Notes under the pieces: model-generated | Seen by the model: only the letters and a program-made list of their open reading frames with translations | What the model was told of the DNA's origin: nothing | Databases searched by the model: none | From: Manis javanica | Taxonomy: Eukaryota > Chordata > Mammalia > Pholidota > Manidae | DNA length: 64,000 bases | Direction: 5' to 3' | Assembly: GCF_040802235.1 (NCBI RefSeq) | Contig: NC_133165.1 | Span: forward strand, 16,215,623 to 16,279,622 | Part shown: piece by piece, positions 25,691 to 36,019 of the stretch | How the letters are laid out: each line of letters begins with the position of its first letter | Numbering within the stretch: position 1 is the first letter of the stretch | Program-made: the position numbers and the translations under genes

Positions 25691-25881
25691 TGATAGCTGA
25701 GTTGCCAGATTAAGCAAGCACAAATATAGGAAGTTCAATTATATTAGAATTTCAGATAAATAACAAAATTTTTTACTATATATATTTCCCATGAAATACT
25801 AGGGACAGTATACTAAAAACCTATTTATTTTCATCTGAAGTTCACATTTAATGGGGTCTCCTATGTTTTATCTAGCAACTC
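25691..25881. mobile_element. Palindromic MITE-like repeat
   Basis: The left half (GTTGCCAGATTAAGC..., 'gaatttcagataaataacaa') and the right half ('tttattttcatctgaagttc', ...TTTTATCTAGCAAC) are imperfect inverted copies of about 80 bases. This matches the design of an old mammalian inverted-repeat DNA element. Confidence 0.55.
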
Positions 25882-26235
25882 CACATGAAAGACACTTTAT
25901 CTTTACTATACTTAATGTTTACCAGTTTATGTCATTTATGTGTGTTCACTATTGTTTCAAGTATCTATCACAAGAAGTTTCAATAAATGCTTTTTATAGT
26001 GATAATCACAAGGCTTGGTTTATGTACTAAGCAAAGCTAACTGTGTCTATAAAGTGGAAATAATAAATACTTATGGTGTAGTTTTTTTGTATTTATGGAA
26101 GATTTATATACAAATTTAGTAATTATTTTTATCTCCGCATTTCTAGTAAAGATTGTTGGTTGATTATGAAATTTACTGTTCTCATAACATACCCTGTACC
26201 TCTTTAACATGAGCTTTCATTCCCTAATGATAGAG

Positions 26236-26536
26236 TATCTTGCCAGCAGGTTTCAGCCCAGGGCAAGTTCGCTGTGGATTCAATGTGACCAAAGACATTG
26301 ATAGCAAAACGTTCTTTGGGGTGAAAGGGTTTATTACGGGCTTGTTCTCCCGGCAGTAGGTCCAGCGCTAGTGTCTCCACCTCCACCCAGAGCACTGGGT
26401 GGAGCTCTCCATATAGCGCAATAATAGCTTATTGCCTAAAGGTGTGGAAGCGGTAGTCTAGCAACAGGCCAGTTACATCATCAGGTGGTTTAAGTTCAGT
26501 GAGGGTACTGGCCATAGGAACCCCAACTTCCCCACA
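26236..26536 (-). mobile_element. Solo LTR, short subfamily of the local ERV family
   Basis: In reverse complement this 301-bp copy begins TGTGGGGAAGTTGGGG, has a TATAT-type box, an AATAAA signal (TTTATT at 26330-26335), and the same U5 end as the LTRs at 27.5-31.7 kb. It lacks their internal minisatellite and differs in U3. It is flanked by a 5-bp direct repeat TAGAG (26231-26235 and 26537-26541), so it is a separate insertion. Confidence 0.8.
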
Positions 26537-27249
26537 TAGAGACAGGTAATTCTACTCTAAAGCACAGTGGGGGACTCAATCAGGTACCAGGGTTCAAACA
26601 TTCAGTGGCACTAAGGCTTTCTTAGGACAAGGCCTGGCAGGGGACCATGGTTAACACAGTTCTGGCCTAATCTGGGACATGGTCCCATTTCTTTTACACA
26701 AACAATTTGGCTCCTGGCTACTCCATAAACTAGCATTATATAAATGGGCATTGATTTTCAGGCTTTTGGGAAAAAAGATATATTTATAGTTTAATCTTCA
26801 GAGTCCATTTAATTAGACATTTCCACATATTTTCTGCAAAAAAATAAAAATTAATATGCTCTCTATAAAATACCAGATACCTCTTCATTTTATCATGACT
26901 TGCATTCTTGGAACACTGAATGTGAGTCACTGAATGCCATTCAGTCCATTTGGACCACAGCAAATTTAGTCATTCAAAACTCTGTATTCTGATTACAGGT
27001 TAGGCTTCCATCAAGCCACACATACTCAGAGAGGTTGCTGACATTATATAGCAGACACTTCTAGCTTTGTCCTCTCTTTCATGTTTCTTTTAGTAACAGC
27101 ACTCTGACTTTCCTTGGGAAGCCATCTGTCCTGCCCTCTCAATCCTCGTGTCCCCTGTTCCAGCTATCAGTTGCAGGGAGGCACAAATGGCCTAGAACTG
27201 GCCGATCCCTCCTGACCACTGTGATCTATTAGGGCCTAAGCACATCCTA

Positions 27250-27460
27250 AGACAGGCCAGGCCAGTGAAATTCAAAGTGTCCACCAAGCACTCAATCCAG
27301 TGAAAACAGACGTCTACCAAGTCATCATAAAATTTCATAGTATTAGGAAAAAGAAAAGGTTCTAGAAGGAAAAATTTGGTCAGATACTACAAGATCAAGA
27401 AACAGAATGGCTTTGGTCTTCTCCCCAGCAAACCTAGAAACTAGAAGATATCATGGCAAT
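27250..27460. mobile_element. Old LINE-like sequence interrupted by ERV LTRs (segment 1)
   Basis: This segment, 27963-28087 and 30553-31327 read as parts of an old L1M/HAL1-type element when the retroviral inserts are set aside: 'gtgagggcacaataaagata', 'cctccaaaatgagggaataa', 'aggaagtagctattattaag'. The call rests on recall of repeat patterns, so it is tentative. Confidence 0.4.
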
Positions 27461-27962
27461 TGTGGATAAAATGAGAGTTCTTGGGGCCAGGATTCTTACC
27501 TGGCCCTGGTTGACTAGCTCACTGCACACCTGTGGGCAATACATGGCTGTTGACTCTATATAAAGAGCTCCGCCCAGTGCTCTGGGCACAGCATGATGGC
27601 ATGGCTGCAAGGCTGCAGGAGAGCAGAGCAGAGGCTGGAGTTGTGGCAGTGCCAAGGACAGAGGCCCAGAGGATGGCTCCGTGGAATGACTGTGCAGAGA
27701 GGCCCAGAGGATGACTCCATGGGACAGCTGTGCAGGCAGAGAGGCCCAGAAGATGGCTGTGCAGACAGAGGGGCTCAGAGGCAGAGACTGGCTTGCTGCA
27801 TGCAGACTCGCTCTGAGTGAATGGGATTTTAGTGACTGACCTGCCACCTGGAAATAAAGCTGGGTATAACTCTTCCACCCCAAGAACATTTTGCTATCAA
27901 TTTCTTTGGTCACATTGAATCCATAGCAAATTTGCCTAGGACTGTAACCCATTGGCAAGACA
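27461..27962 (+). mobile_element. Solo LTR of the ERV family
   Basis: A 502-bp LTR beginning TGTGGATAAAATG and ending GGCAAGACA. It has a TATA box at 27557-27564 (TATATAAA) and a polyadenylation signal at 27853-27858. Between them lie degenerate repeats of the GGCCCAGAGGATGGCTG type. A 4-bp direct repeat CAAT flanks it (27457-27460 and 27963-27966). No retroviral interior is attached, so it is a recombined remnant. Confidence 0.88.
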
Positions 27963-28087
27963 CAATACATTCAAAATTCTAAGGAAAATTATTTTCAACA
28001 TAGAATGACATATGCCAAACTAGCTGTGAGGGCACAATAAAGATATTTTAAATAGACAAAAATCTCAAAAAACTTTACTCTTCATGC
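27963..28087. mobile_element. Old LINE-like sequence between LTRs (segment 2)
   Basis: A 125-bp non-LTR spacer between the solo LTR and the provirus. It reads on into 30553 once the provirus is removed. Tentative L1M/HAL1. Confidence 0.4.
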
Positions 28088-28665
28088 TGTGGATAAAATG
28101 AGAGTTCCTGTGGCCAGGATTCTGACCTGGCCCTGGTTGACTAGCTCACTGCACACCTATGGGCAATACATGGCTGTTGACTCTATAAAAAGAGCTCTGC
28201 CCAGTGCTCTGGGCATGACACAGTGGCAGGGCTGCAAGGCTGCAGGAGAGCAGAGCAGAGGCTGGAGTGGTGGCAGCGCCAAGGACCAAGGCCCAGAGGC
28301 TGGCTGTGTGGGATGGCCATGCAGAGAGGCCCAGAGAATGGCTGTGTGGGACGACTGAGCAGAGAGGCCCAGAAGATGGCTGTGCAAGACAACTGTGCAG
28401 AGAGGCCCAGAGGACAACTGTGTGGGATGGCTGTGTGGATAGAGAGACCCAGAGGATGGCTGGGTGGACAGAGGGGCCCAGAGGCAGAGACTGGCTTGCT
28501 GCAGGCCGGCTCGCTCTGAGTGAACAGAATTTTAGTGACTGACTGGCCACCTGGAAATAAAGTTGGGTATAACCCTTTCACCCCAAGAACGTTTTGCTGT
28601 CAATTTATTTGGTCACACTGAATCCATAGCAAACTTGCCTGGGGCAGAAACCCATTGGCAAGACA
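28088..28665 (+). mobile_element. 5' LTR of the provirus
   Basis: Runs from TGTGGATAAA to GGCAAGACA. TATA box at 28184-28190, AATAAA at 28556-28561. Between them, at about 28300-28485, are diverged repeats of the GCAGAGAGGCCCAGA type. By position these lie in the transcribed R region. Confidence 0.88.
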
Positions 28666-28667
28666 AT

Positions 28668-28687
28668 TGGCGTAGGCAGCAGGATTC
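28668..28687 (+). promoter_or_regulatory. Primer-binding site, tRNA-Ser type
   Basis: TGGCGTAGGCAGCAGGATTC begins two bases after the 5' LTR. It is complementary at 18 of 20 positions to the 3' end (with CCA) of mammalian tRNA-Ser of the AGA/UGA class, as I recall that sequence. The mismatches are positions 9 and 11. Confidence 0.7.
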
Positions 28688-28764
28688 ATTGTTGACCAAG
28701 GAAAAAGAAAGGCTGCCCTTATGGGAGGGGTGCTTCAGCGGGCTTCCCCTGTGAATGGGGGACA

Positions 28765-29073
28765 GTGGACCATCCCCCAATGGGTATGTGGTCTGAGGTG
28801 GCTTGCCTCCTAGAGAACTGGGCCCCACCCCAGGATTGGAGGCAAGTGGAGGTGACACCTGAGGCTGTAGGGGTGGCTCTTAGTATAATAAGTAGATCCT
28901 TTGAGAAGCAGAGTGCCTGTGAGGCAGCAGGGACTGTGGGTTGGCTGCTTCTCACAGTATTAAAAGAGTTTACAGAGGAGACCCAAGAAATGGCAGCACG
29001 AGAACGCAGGCTGCAAACTTCTGTGGATTCCCTGAGGAAGGAGATGGCATTGATGTGGGAGGAGGCAGCATGA
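28765..29073 (+). pseudogene. ERV internal open frame 1, unknown product
   Basis: This open frame near the 5' end of the ERV interior sits where gag would be. The first in-frame ATG is a few codons in; the frame opens at a GTG. The second half is rich in Glu, Arg and Leu in a pattern that may form a coiled coil (around RERRLQ and LRKEMAL). It ends at a TGA at 29071-29073, and the same Glu/Arg-rich character continues in other frames to about 29290, so a longer frame was probably broken. I recognise no capsid or zinc-knuckle motif. Confidence 0.4.
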
Positions 29074-29325
29074 GAGCACTGGCAGCAAGGTGCCATTGGA
29101 GATGAGATGGCAGTGCTGCCAGGTGTTCTGAAGGAGGAAGAGGCCATCAAGGAAAAAAGATGAACTCCTGAGGGAAGCACAGGCGGAGGTGGCATGAGAA
29201 CGTCAGCTGCGAGGCACTGAGCTGAAGGTAAGAGACCTTCTGAAGACTGAGCTGGCATTGTTGCGAGGCCCTGTAGCATAGGAGCACTTGGGGGAGTGGA
29301 GAGAAAGGTGCCATCAGCCCCAGAA

Positions 29326-30018
29326 ATGGAGGAGCTGGGGAAGGATGAAGGGGTGGTGCCAGAGGCACTGGCCCCTCCTGTATTGAAAGCATGCCCAGTG
29401 GTTGTAAAGAAAGTAAAGACCCAGAAGCTGCAAGTTCTCCAAGGAGAGGAGCAGCCCCCTCCCCAGGTCGTGGAGCACTCTATGGTCCACCCCTATACTC
29501 AGGCTGAGCCAGTGGCTGTGGAACTTAGTTGTGGATGGAATTGTTCTGTCGGGATCAGAGATGGGAAAGCTGTCTTCCCTGACAGTGCAGCCCGCCTTGA
29601 GGCAGCGATTACAAAATGCAAGGTGACACGTACAGTAGCTGAAGCAACAAGAACCCAGAAAGAAATAAGACCTGTTACTCACAAGAGGTATTCGAGGGGC
29701 TCCATGAGGATTACAAGGACCCAGATGTGGGTTGATTTGATATGGGCAGGAGTAGATGGAAGGAAATTGGACGGGAAGCCAAATAGGATCTTACTGGAGC
29801 TATGGCAACAGCTGAAAACAGTGCAGCAGTTTCAGCCATTAAGACCAAAGAGGCAGAGGCCAGAGACAGAGCCACGAGTCCAGCCTGTGTGTCTGCAAGA
29901 CTTTTTGCTGGAGAGGCTGGAGTACAATGTTCGAGCTTCCTTGCACAGGGACCATTGCAGAGGACTAAGGGCCCAAAGACTGAGAGGAGAGAAACCTGGA
30001 GGGGTGGAGTGTGGATAA
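29326..30018 (+). pseudogene. ERV internal open frame 2, 230 codons, unknown product
   Basis: The longest open frame of the interior from an ATG (the frame itself opens at 29296). It is basic toward the C-terminus, with a Pro/Gln/Arg-rich stretch near residues 165-190. It runs through the purine-rich tract and stops at a TAA made by the first bases of the 3' LTR (TGTGGATAA). There is no reverse-transcriptase, zinc-knuckle or envelope signature. It could be a decayed gag end or an acquired sequence. Confidence 0.4.
29982..30009 (+). promoter_or_regulatory. Polypurine-rich tract next to the 3' LTR
   Basis: A purine-rich stretch (GAGAGGAGAGAAA and GGAGGGGTGGAG, with a short CCT interruption) directly abuts the 3' LTR at 30010. 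This is the position of the plus-strand primer in retroviruses. Confidence 0.65.
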
Positions 30019-30552
30019 AATGAGAGTTCCTGTGGCCAGGATTCTCACCTGGCCTTGGTTGACTGTCTCACTGCACACCTGTGAGCAATACATGGCTGTT
30101 GACTCTATATAAAGAGCTCTGCCCTCTGCTTGGCAAGACACAGTGGCAGGGCTGCAAGGCTGTAAAAGAGCAGAGCAGAGGCTGGAGTGGTGGCAGCACC
30201 AAGGACAGAGGCCCAGAGGACGGCTGTGTGGGACAACTGTGCAGAGAGGCCAGGGACAGCTGTGCGGACAGAGGGGCCCAGGGGATGGCTGTGCGGACAG
30301 AGGGGCCCAGGGGATGGCTGTGCGGACAGAGGGGCCCAGGGGATGGTTGTGCGGACAGAGGGGCCCAGAGGCAGAGACCAGCTTGCTGCATGCAGACTTG
30401 CTCTGAGTGAACGGGATTTTAGTGACTGCCTTGCCACGTGGAAATAAAATTGTGTATAACCCTTTCACCCCAAGAACGTTTTGCTGTCATTTTCTTTGGT
30501 CACACTGAATCTATAGTGAACTTGCCCAGGGCTGAAACCCATTGGCAGGACA
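30010..30552 (+). mobile_element. 3' LTR of the provirus
   Basis: TGTGGATAAA to GGCAGGACA, 543 bp. TATA box at 30106-30113 (TATATAAA), AATAAA at 30443-30448. It carries a regular minisatellite (30254-30369) that the other LTRs have only in degenerate form. Confidence 0.88.
30254..30369. repeat. 29-bp minisatellite, four units, inside the 3' LTR
   Basis: Four head-to-tail units at 30254, 30283, 30312 and 30341, each starting GGA and containing GTGCGGACAGAGGGGCCCAG. The second and third are identical, the fourth differs by one base (GGTTGT for GGCTGT), and the first differs in its first six bases. It lies between the TATA box and the polyadenylation signal. Long open frames on both strands here are by-products of the repeat. 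Confidence 0.93.
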
Positions 30553-31327
30553 ATGCACTCTTTCTCAGGAAGCTATCAGAAGGTGTGATCCTCCAAAATG
30601 AGGGAATAAACCAAAAAATAGGAAAACATTGCATATAAGAAATAGATTCCCAGAATGCCAGGAACAAGAAGCCCTAAGATGCCAGCTATGCCCAAGTATC
30701 ACTACCTACTTGTCCAGATGGGCCGGTTGCAGGACCGTAGGAGAGATTTCTTCAGGAAGAACACTGCATTCATCAAAAGGTGTCAGGAAGTTGAAAATTA
30801 TGCAATATTTCATTCATCTAAAAATATTGAGACACTTGTATAAATAGGAGAGAATTGAGTTTGGGTCAGTAAAAAGACTATGTTAGCTTGAAGCACAGAA
30901 TGCCAATAATCGATTTTGTCCTACAAAAGTGGTAATGTCATCTGGTTCAATTTAATAGAAAACTAAGGAATCAAAAAGTCATAAAAATTATCTTCAGAGG
31001 AAAAATGTTTTGCAGAAGAGGAAATATAATCATTGATGTTCTACATGGCTCAGCTGTGATTAGCTTTTCCATAGTCATAATAGTATAAACACGAACAGTG
31101 ATCTAATCAAAATAAAAGTATACTGCTAGAATAAGTGCGTGGAAGGAATTCCTCTGTGTAGTTGATATAGATAAGATGAAAAAAGGCCAAATTTCCAACT
31201 TTTCGAGTGTCCAGTCAATAAGTAAAGCCTAAATCTGAAAAATCAGGAAGTAGCTATTATTAAGATTAAAAGCCTGGTACCCAAGGAATTAGCTGAAAGA
31301 ATTCAAAATAATTGCCTCCAGTCTGGG
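30553..31327. mobile_element. Old LINE-like sequence between LTRs (segment 3)
   Basis: The segment continues the L1M/HAL1-like sequence after the provirus. No coding frame of note. The assignment is tentative. Confidence 0.4.
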
Positions 31328-31744
31328 TGTGGATAAAGTGAAGGTTCCTGTGGCCAGGATTCTCACCTGGCCCTAGTCGGCCAGCTCACTACACATGTAG
31401 GCAGTACATTGTTATTGACGCTATATAAAGAGCTCCACCCAGTGCTCTGGGTGACACAGTGACACGGCTGCAAGGCTGCAGGTAAGCAGAGGCTAGAGTG
31501 GTGGCAGCGCCAAGGACGGAGGCCCAGAGGACAGCTGTCCCGGCAGAGAGGCCCAAAGGCAGAGCCCAGCCTGCTGCATGCAGACTCACTCTGAGTGGAC
31601 GGGATTCTGGTGATTGACCAGCTACCATGGGAATAATAAAGTTGGGTATAACCCTTTCACCCCAAGAACATTCTACTGTCATTTCTTCAGTCGCATTGAA
31701 TCCTCAGTGAACTTGCCCGAAGCTGAAACCCACTGGCAATCTCA
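31328..31744 (+). mobile_element. Solo LTR of the ERV family, diverged
   Basis: About 417 bp from TGTGGATAAAGTG to roughly GGCAATCTCA. TATA box at 31422-31429, AATAAA at 31635-31640. It has fewer internal repeat units than the other + strand copies. No flanking duplication is obvious, so the right edge is approximate. Confidence 0.78.
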
Positions 31745-32085
31745 GTAATTCCAGTAAGAAGTAATGGAGTCCTAAGACAAAAGTTTGAGGATATGGAGAA
31801 AGGGAATGAAAGATATTAAGAAAGTTGTATAGACGGCTGTTGATTAATTAGGCCTCACATTTCTGGCTTGGGGCGTTAGACACATGATGCAGTTCCTCAC
31901 CAAGTCAGGTGGACTAGGAGGAAGAACAAACATGGGAGGAAGGGGATACAGTATTGGACATGTTACATTTGAGGTACATGGAAGACACAAATGGAGTATC
32001 AAAGAAAATGAATACGTAGGTCTGGAACTCAGGAGTAAAGCATAGTTTGGTGTACCAGACGGGACTCCACTACACTCTGACTGGC
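31745..32085. other. Intergenic, nothing recognised
   Basis: No supported feature. The first part may continue the old LINE-like sequence. Confidence 0.4.
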
Positions 32086-32089
32086 TTGA

Positions 32090-32180
32090 GGACAGGGAGA
32101 AACCCTTCTTTTTGACATGTGCATCCTTGGCATTTAGTACAAAGAGTGCCTGACATGTTCATTCACTGAAGAAAACATCT
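32090..32180 (+). mobile_element. L2 3' fragment
   Basis: 'ggcttgaggacagggagaaa', 'gcatccttggcatttagtac', 'agtgcctgacatgttcattc' follow the L2 end. Confidence 0.55.
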
Positions 32181-32449
32181 ATCATTTAAATACTTATTTT
32201 TTAATTAGGTGGGGAGAAGAAACTATTTGTTCTGTGAACCGGATTTCATGGGTTGCTGGTGGGGAAGAAGACAAGAAGCAAAAGAAGAAGAAACACAAGA
32301 AAAGGGTTGAGTCACATGAGGGTTATGAATGTTGGAATAGTTGGCGAAGGGAATGGAAGAAGCAGCTGGACTGGGTGTGAAATCAGAATGGAGAAGCACC
32401 GCCGTGGGGGGGAAGGAAATTGGACGCCTTGCTGTAATGGCATCCATAG

Positions 32450-32690
32450 CAGTAGCTGCCTTTCTCCAGTCCTGTGCTTCCATTCACCCTGAAGAAATTC
32501 TGCTTCCATGCTCTGCCTTCCTGTAGCGCTGGCTCCTCCTGCTTCTATAGCATCTGTCAGTGTTTTATTACAGCTCTCTAGTCTATCTCCCCTGACCCAC
32601 TGTGAAATCCCCATCTTGGCATTCCCAACACCTGGCCAAGGCCCTGCCACATAGTAGGCATACAATCAAAACATGTTCGATTGAACTGGG
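32450..32690 (+). mobile_element. L2 3' fragment
   Basis: The terminal block 'gccctgccacatagtaggca' followed by 'tacaatcaaaacatgttcga' is typical for L2. The upstream C/T-rich portion fits less well. Confidence 0.55.
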
Positions 32691-33955
32691 TAGCAAGATC
32701 AAGTAATTAGCTTCTGCAGGTTGCAATCTGAAAAACAAGCTAATTAAGTGCTTGTTTTTTCCTGCTTGTTTAAAAAGGTCATGTTTTGGGAACCATATGA
32801 GATTTGATATGCAACAATTCATGAGCTTAATGTCATTCAAAAGTGGAAACTTAAAAAAAACAGACACTTTATATTATGAATTGCTTAGATCATGTTTACG
32901 GAAAGATAAGATTAAAAGCAAAGCTTTTAGGACCAAAGTTGCCGTGTTGTTGCTTTTAGCTGTTTGTGGCTACACTTCTTCATGAGGTTAATCATCAGAA
33001 TTCTGTCAGACTGTTTCTGTCCAATGCCAAGGTTAACTGGGCAAGTCAGTTTCAAAAATAAAAATCAGTTCACAGTAGAATTATAGAGCTGTAATCGTTC
33101 AATGTGTTTGTGTCACTTCTCATAACCCATCTAAAAATATTTACACTCTGTATGGATGGTCAGCTCCTCTGCTGAAATTCTCAAGAATTCTGCCGTCTCA
33201 GAACAAACTAAGACTAAACACATTAGGTGTTCATACGTTTATAAACATGATAGGTGAACAGGGTATAATGAAAAGGATTGATTTAAATCTGCTCGTATTA
33301 AAAAAGAAAGGTTTTGTAAGTAAAATTTAAGTGGAATATTTAAGAATACTATCTGTCAGAAAGAAAGGAAAAAACATTCCAGGAAAGAAATAATACTCTA
33401 TGCAAGAGCACCAAATTGTCCAGGCAGAGGGGTTGATTGAATTAAAAGTCACTGATGAAGCAGTATTTGATGGCCGGTGGGATTTCCAAGTGTTAAATAG
33501 GAGAGGTGAGGGCTCTCTGATCCTCTCCCTTCCACACCGGCGACTGACCCAGAGTGTGAGGGGCCTAACCAGCTGGCTCACCTTCCGTCTTACACTGGGG
33601 TTTGTTCCCTGAGATCAGAATAAGATCTAAAATGTGGGTTGGCATGTTAGATGGTGTTTTGGCCTAAGACTATTTAAATCAGATTCGATTAGAAAAATGG
33701 TTACTGCCTACAACCGCAGTTCAGTATCCCACTCCTCGTTGCGGTTAGGAGCCCACGGTCAACGCTCTTTGCTTTGCCATTGTTTCTTTTCCATATTCCT
33801 GCCACGGGAACTTCCTGGAGGGTTGTTGAAGTAGCTTAAGGTATCTGTGCTGGGCCAAAATACCCTAAATATAACAAAATGTTAAGAAATAATGATTTTT
33901 TTTTAAATGGGAATGTGTTTCTCAAGACATTGCTTTGGGCTGTGTAGTGTTCCTG
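32691..33955. other. Intergenic, nothing recognised
   Basis: No supported gene or repeat. Confidence 0.45.
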
Positions 33956-33959
33956 AAAT

Positions 33960-34075
33960 TATCTTCTTACAGGCTTGTTTCCTCCCTGAGAATAAGGACT
34001 GTTTGGACTCTCCTTTATATTTCTAGGGTATAACACAGGGCCAGGAGCATAGTAAGCACTCAGATGGCTGTTGAG
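33960..34075 (+). mobile_element. L2 3' fragment
   Basis: 'ccctgagaataaggactgtt', 'acagggccaggagcatagta' and 'agcactcagatggctgttga' fit the L2 end. Confidence 0.6.
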
Positions 34076-34309
34076 TGGGGCAGTGCCAGCTATGTAATTA
34101 GGATTTCTTTCATTCGTGCAGAGTTAGGAACAAGGCTGCAGTGACCTGCTGCTCTTCTGAGATGCAGACTATCAATGGAAATTTTCCCGACTTGCTCTGT
34201 CGGGATAGCCCAGCCCAAGAGCTCTAGTGCATGTAAAATCTGCACAAAGTATCTACATGAAACCTTGGGGCAGTGAGTGTGAGGCCAGGCAAGGACTGCC
34301 AAACTGGAA

Positions 34310-34430
34310 CTGTTCTAATATTGGCTCTATTACTTACCTACTGACTATGGGAAAGCTACTTTGTCTCTCAGGGTCCTTAATTCCTTTCTCTATCCGTTAA
34401 GGGATTCATATTAAATTCTCTCTAAATTCC
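34310..34430 (+). mobile_element. MIR SINE fragment
   Basis: 'ttggctctattacttaccta', 'ctgactatgggaaagctact', 'ttgtctctcagggtccttaa' fit the MIR core. Confidence 0.7.
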
Positions 34431-35165
34431 CGTGCAGCATTAATATCCACATTAAATTCACCTTTGTATTCCTAACACAACCCTGCTTCATAATATGAGC
34501 TTAGTATTTATTAGTTGAATTAGATTGAAGTTGCCCCAGGGTCTCTAATATATTGCTTTACATTGTTGTAGTTCAAACATAACATTGCTTTCAATGTTAA
34601 GTTTAAAATTAAAATCTAAATAGTTTCAGAATAAAGGTTGGTTTCCCCCATTTTCCCTTTATCCAACTTACATAAAAAAGCTCACACAGTGAGAAGATCA
34701 CAGAAGTCAACCTGTGCTTTTTAAGATCTGAGTCAACAAATCTTGCCTTTAATTATGTGTGAAGGAAACTACGATAATGAGATTTTGGGGCGGGGGGAGG
34801 TGTTTCAAATTACTTGTGCAAATCGTGCAGTTACCTCAAGTTTCAGTAGCATGTGATAACCTATTAGCAATCTGTAAGGGAAAAAGCACGAGTTCTACTT
34901 CTGTAACAAAGTGTATTACCTCCAAAGAACCCTCGTTTGGGCTTATTTATAGTTACTGAATGAATTTAAAAGTAATAGAACTATCTTTACTTTTCCAAAA
35001 AAGTCTGTACTTCATATTTTTAATAATTCAGGCATTTTTTGAACAATCAATAAAATCAGTGTGGTTTTACATATTTATATGATACACAAAATTATACAGA
35101 ACCCTGTAAATATGGAATTAATTTTAGTGGTCACTGTTAATATGTTGAGGCTGAACACTAAGCTC
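34431..35165. other. Intergenic, nothing recognised
   Basis: AT-rich, no supported feature. Confidence 0.45.
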
Positions 35166-35169
35166 TCAT

Positions 35170-35420
35170 CACCATTAATGAGTACCTGCTAGACGTAGAG
35201 ATTATGAGGACTGATTTTTTTTCTTGTTTGCCACATGAAAGACACCTTGTATTATTTCATTTGACCCTCTCAACAATTCTAAGATTCTTATCATCTCCAC
35301 TTTTAAAATGAGAAAACCATCGCTTAAAGAAGTTACTTGCCCCAGAGAACACAGTGGGATTCCTTCCCAAGTTGTCAAATATCAAAGCCTGTGTATGATC
35401 CTAAACACCATGCTTTGTTG
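35170..35420 (-). mobile_element. MIR SINE, reverse
   Basis: The segment reads as the reverse complement of MIR: 'ttatttcatttgaccctctc', 'ctccacttttaaaatgagaa', 'agaagttacttgccccagag'. Confidence 0.7.
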
Positions 35421-36015
35421 ACTTTGTACATTAATTGCCTCACATAATACTTTCAGGAATTCATGAATTTGTCTGACTATAAGTTCATCAAAAAACTTTC
35501 TCTAAAACTAGACTAACTAGTCACTTAACGGTAAAAGGCCATTATATACCCAAGATCCTGAAGTCACCAAAAAAAAAGCTTTTATTTTCTAGCATGAATT
35601 TACCACTTCCTTTAATATGTGATAACCAAATTAGTTATAAAGAATCACCCTATCACTGGTAGGGGACATTATTAATGCTTAACGTCACTGCTGGTATCAA
35701 CCACAAAAACGACTGTGGTTTGGTACTGCCCCACAGCAGATGTTGATATCAAGACTTTGATAGTTAATAGTATATTGAGTTTATCCAAAACTTTGGACCA
35801 CAAAGATTCTCAGAAGTTGCCTTCCTAAAGAACCATTTCAAAATACTCATCAGTATAGCTATCAAAAGCACCTCAAAATTATACTTTTATAATATATCTT
35901 TATATGGCAAAAAGATTAACCACTGCAAATTAGCTAAACTGGTTGTGTCTCTTTAATCAGTCACATAGTCTGATGATCAATCAGTAACTAATTACTGACC
36001 TCATACTTGGAGCTC
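35421..36015. other. Intergenic, nothing recognised
   Basis: No supported feature. Confidence 0.4.
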
Positions 36016-36019
36016 AAAC

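Larger units (their letters stand above)
28088..30552 (+). mobile_element. Complete short endogenous retrovirus, non-autonomous
   Basis: A 2465-bp provirus: 5' LTR 28088-28665, primer-binding site 28668-28687, a 1344-bp interior, a purine-rich tract 29982-30009, and 3' LTR 30010-30552. It is flanked by a perfect 4-bp duplication ATGC (28084-28087 and 30553-30556). The interior has no protease, reverse transcriptase, integrase or envelope that I can recognise, so it must have depended on another virus to move. The two LTRs differ in length (578 and 543 bp) and in minisatellite units, so the insertion is old or has recombined. A 4-bp duplication is typical of class I (gamma-like) ERVs. Confidence 0.85.

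Noticed and set aside
27434-28581. Frames of 100-180 codons on both strands across the LTRs
   Set aside because: They arise from the stop-poor tandem repeats of the LTR and repeat the same motif in several frames.
30254-30369. Regular 29-bp units that could suggest a CRISPR-like array
   Set aside because: Units are directly joined without unique spacers, lie in an LTR, and the genome is mammalian.
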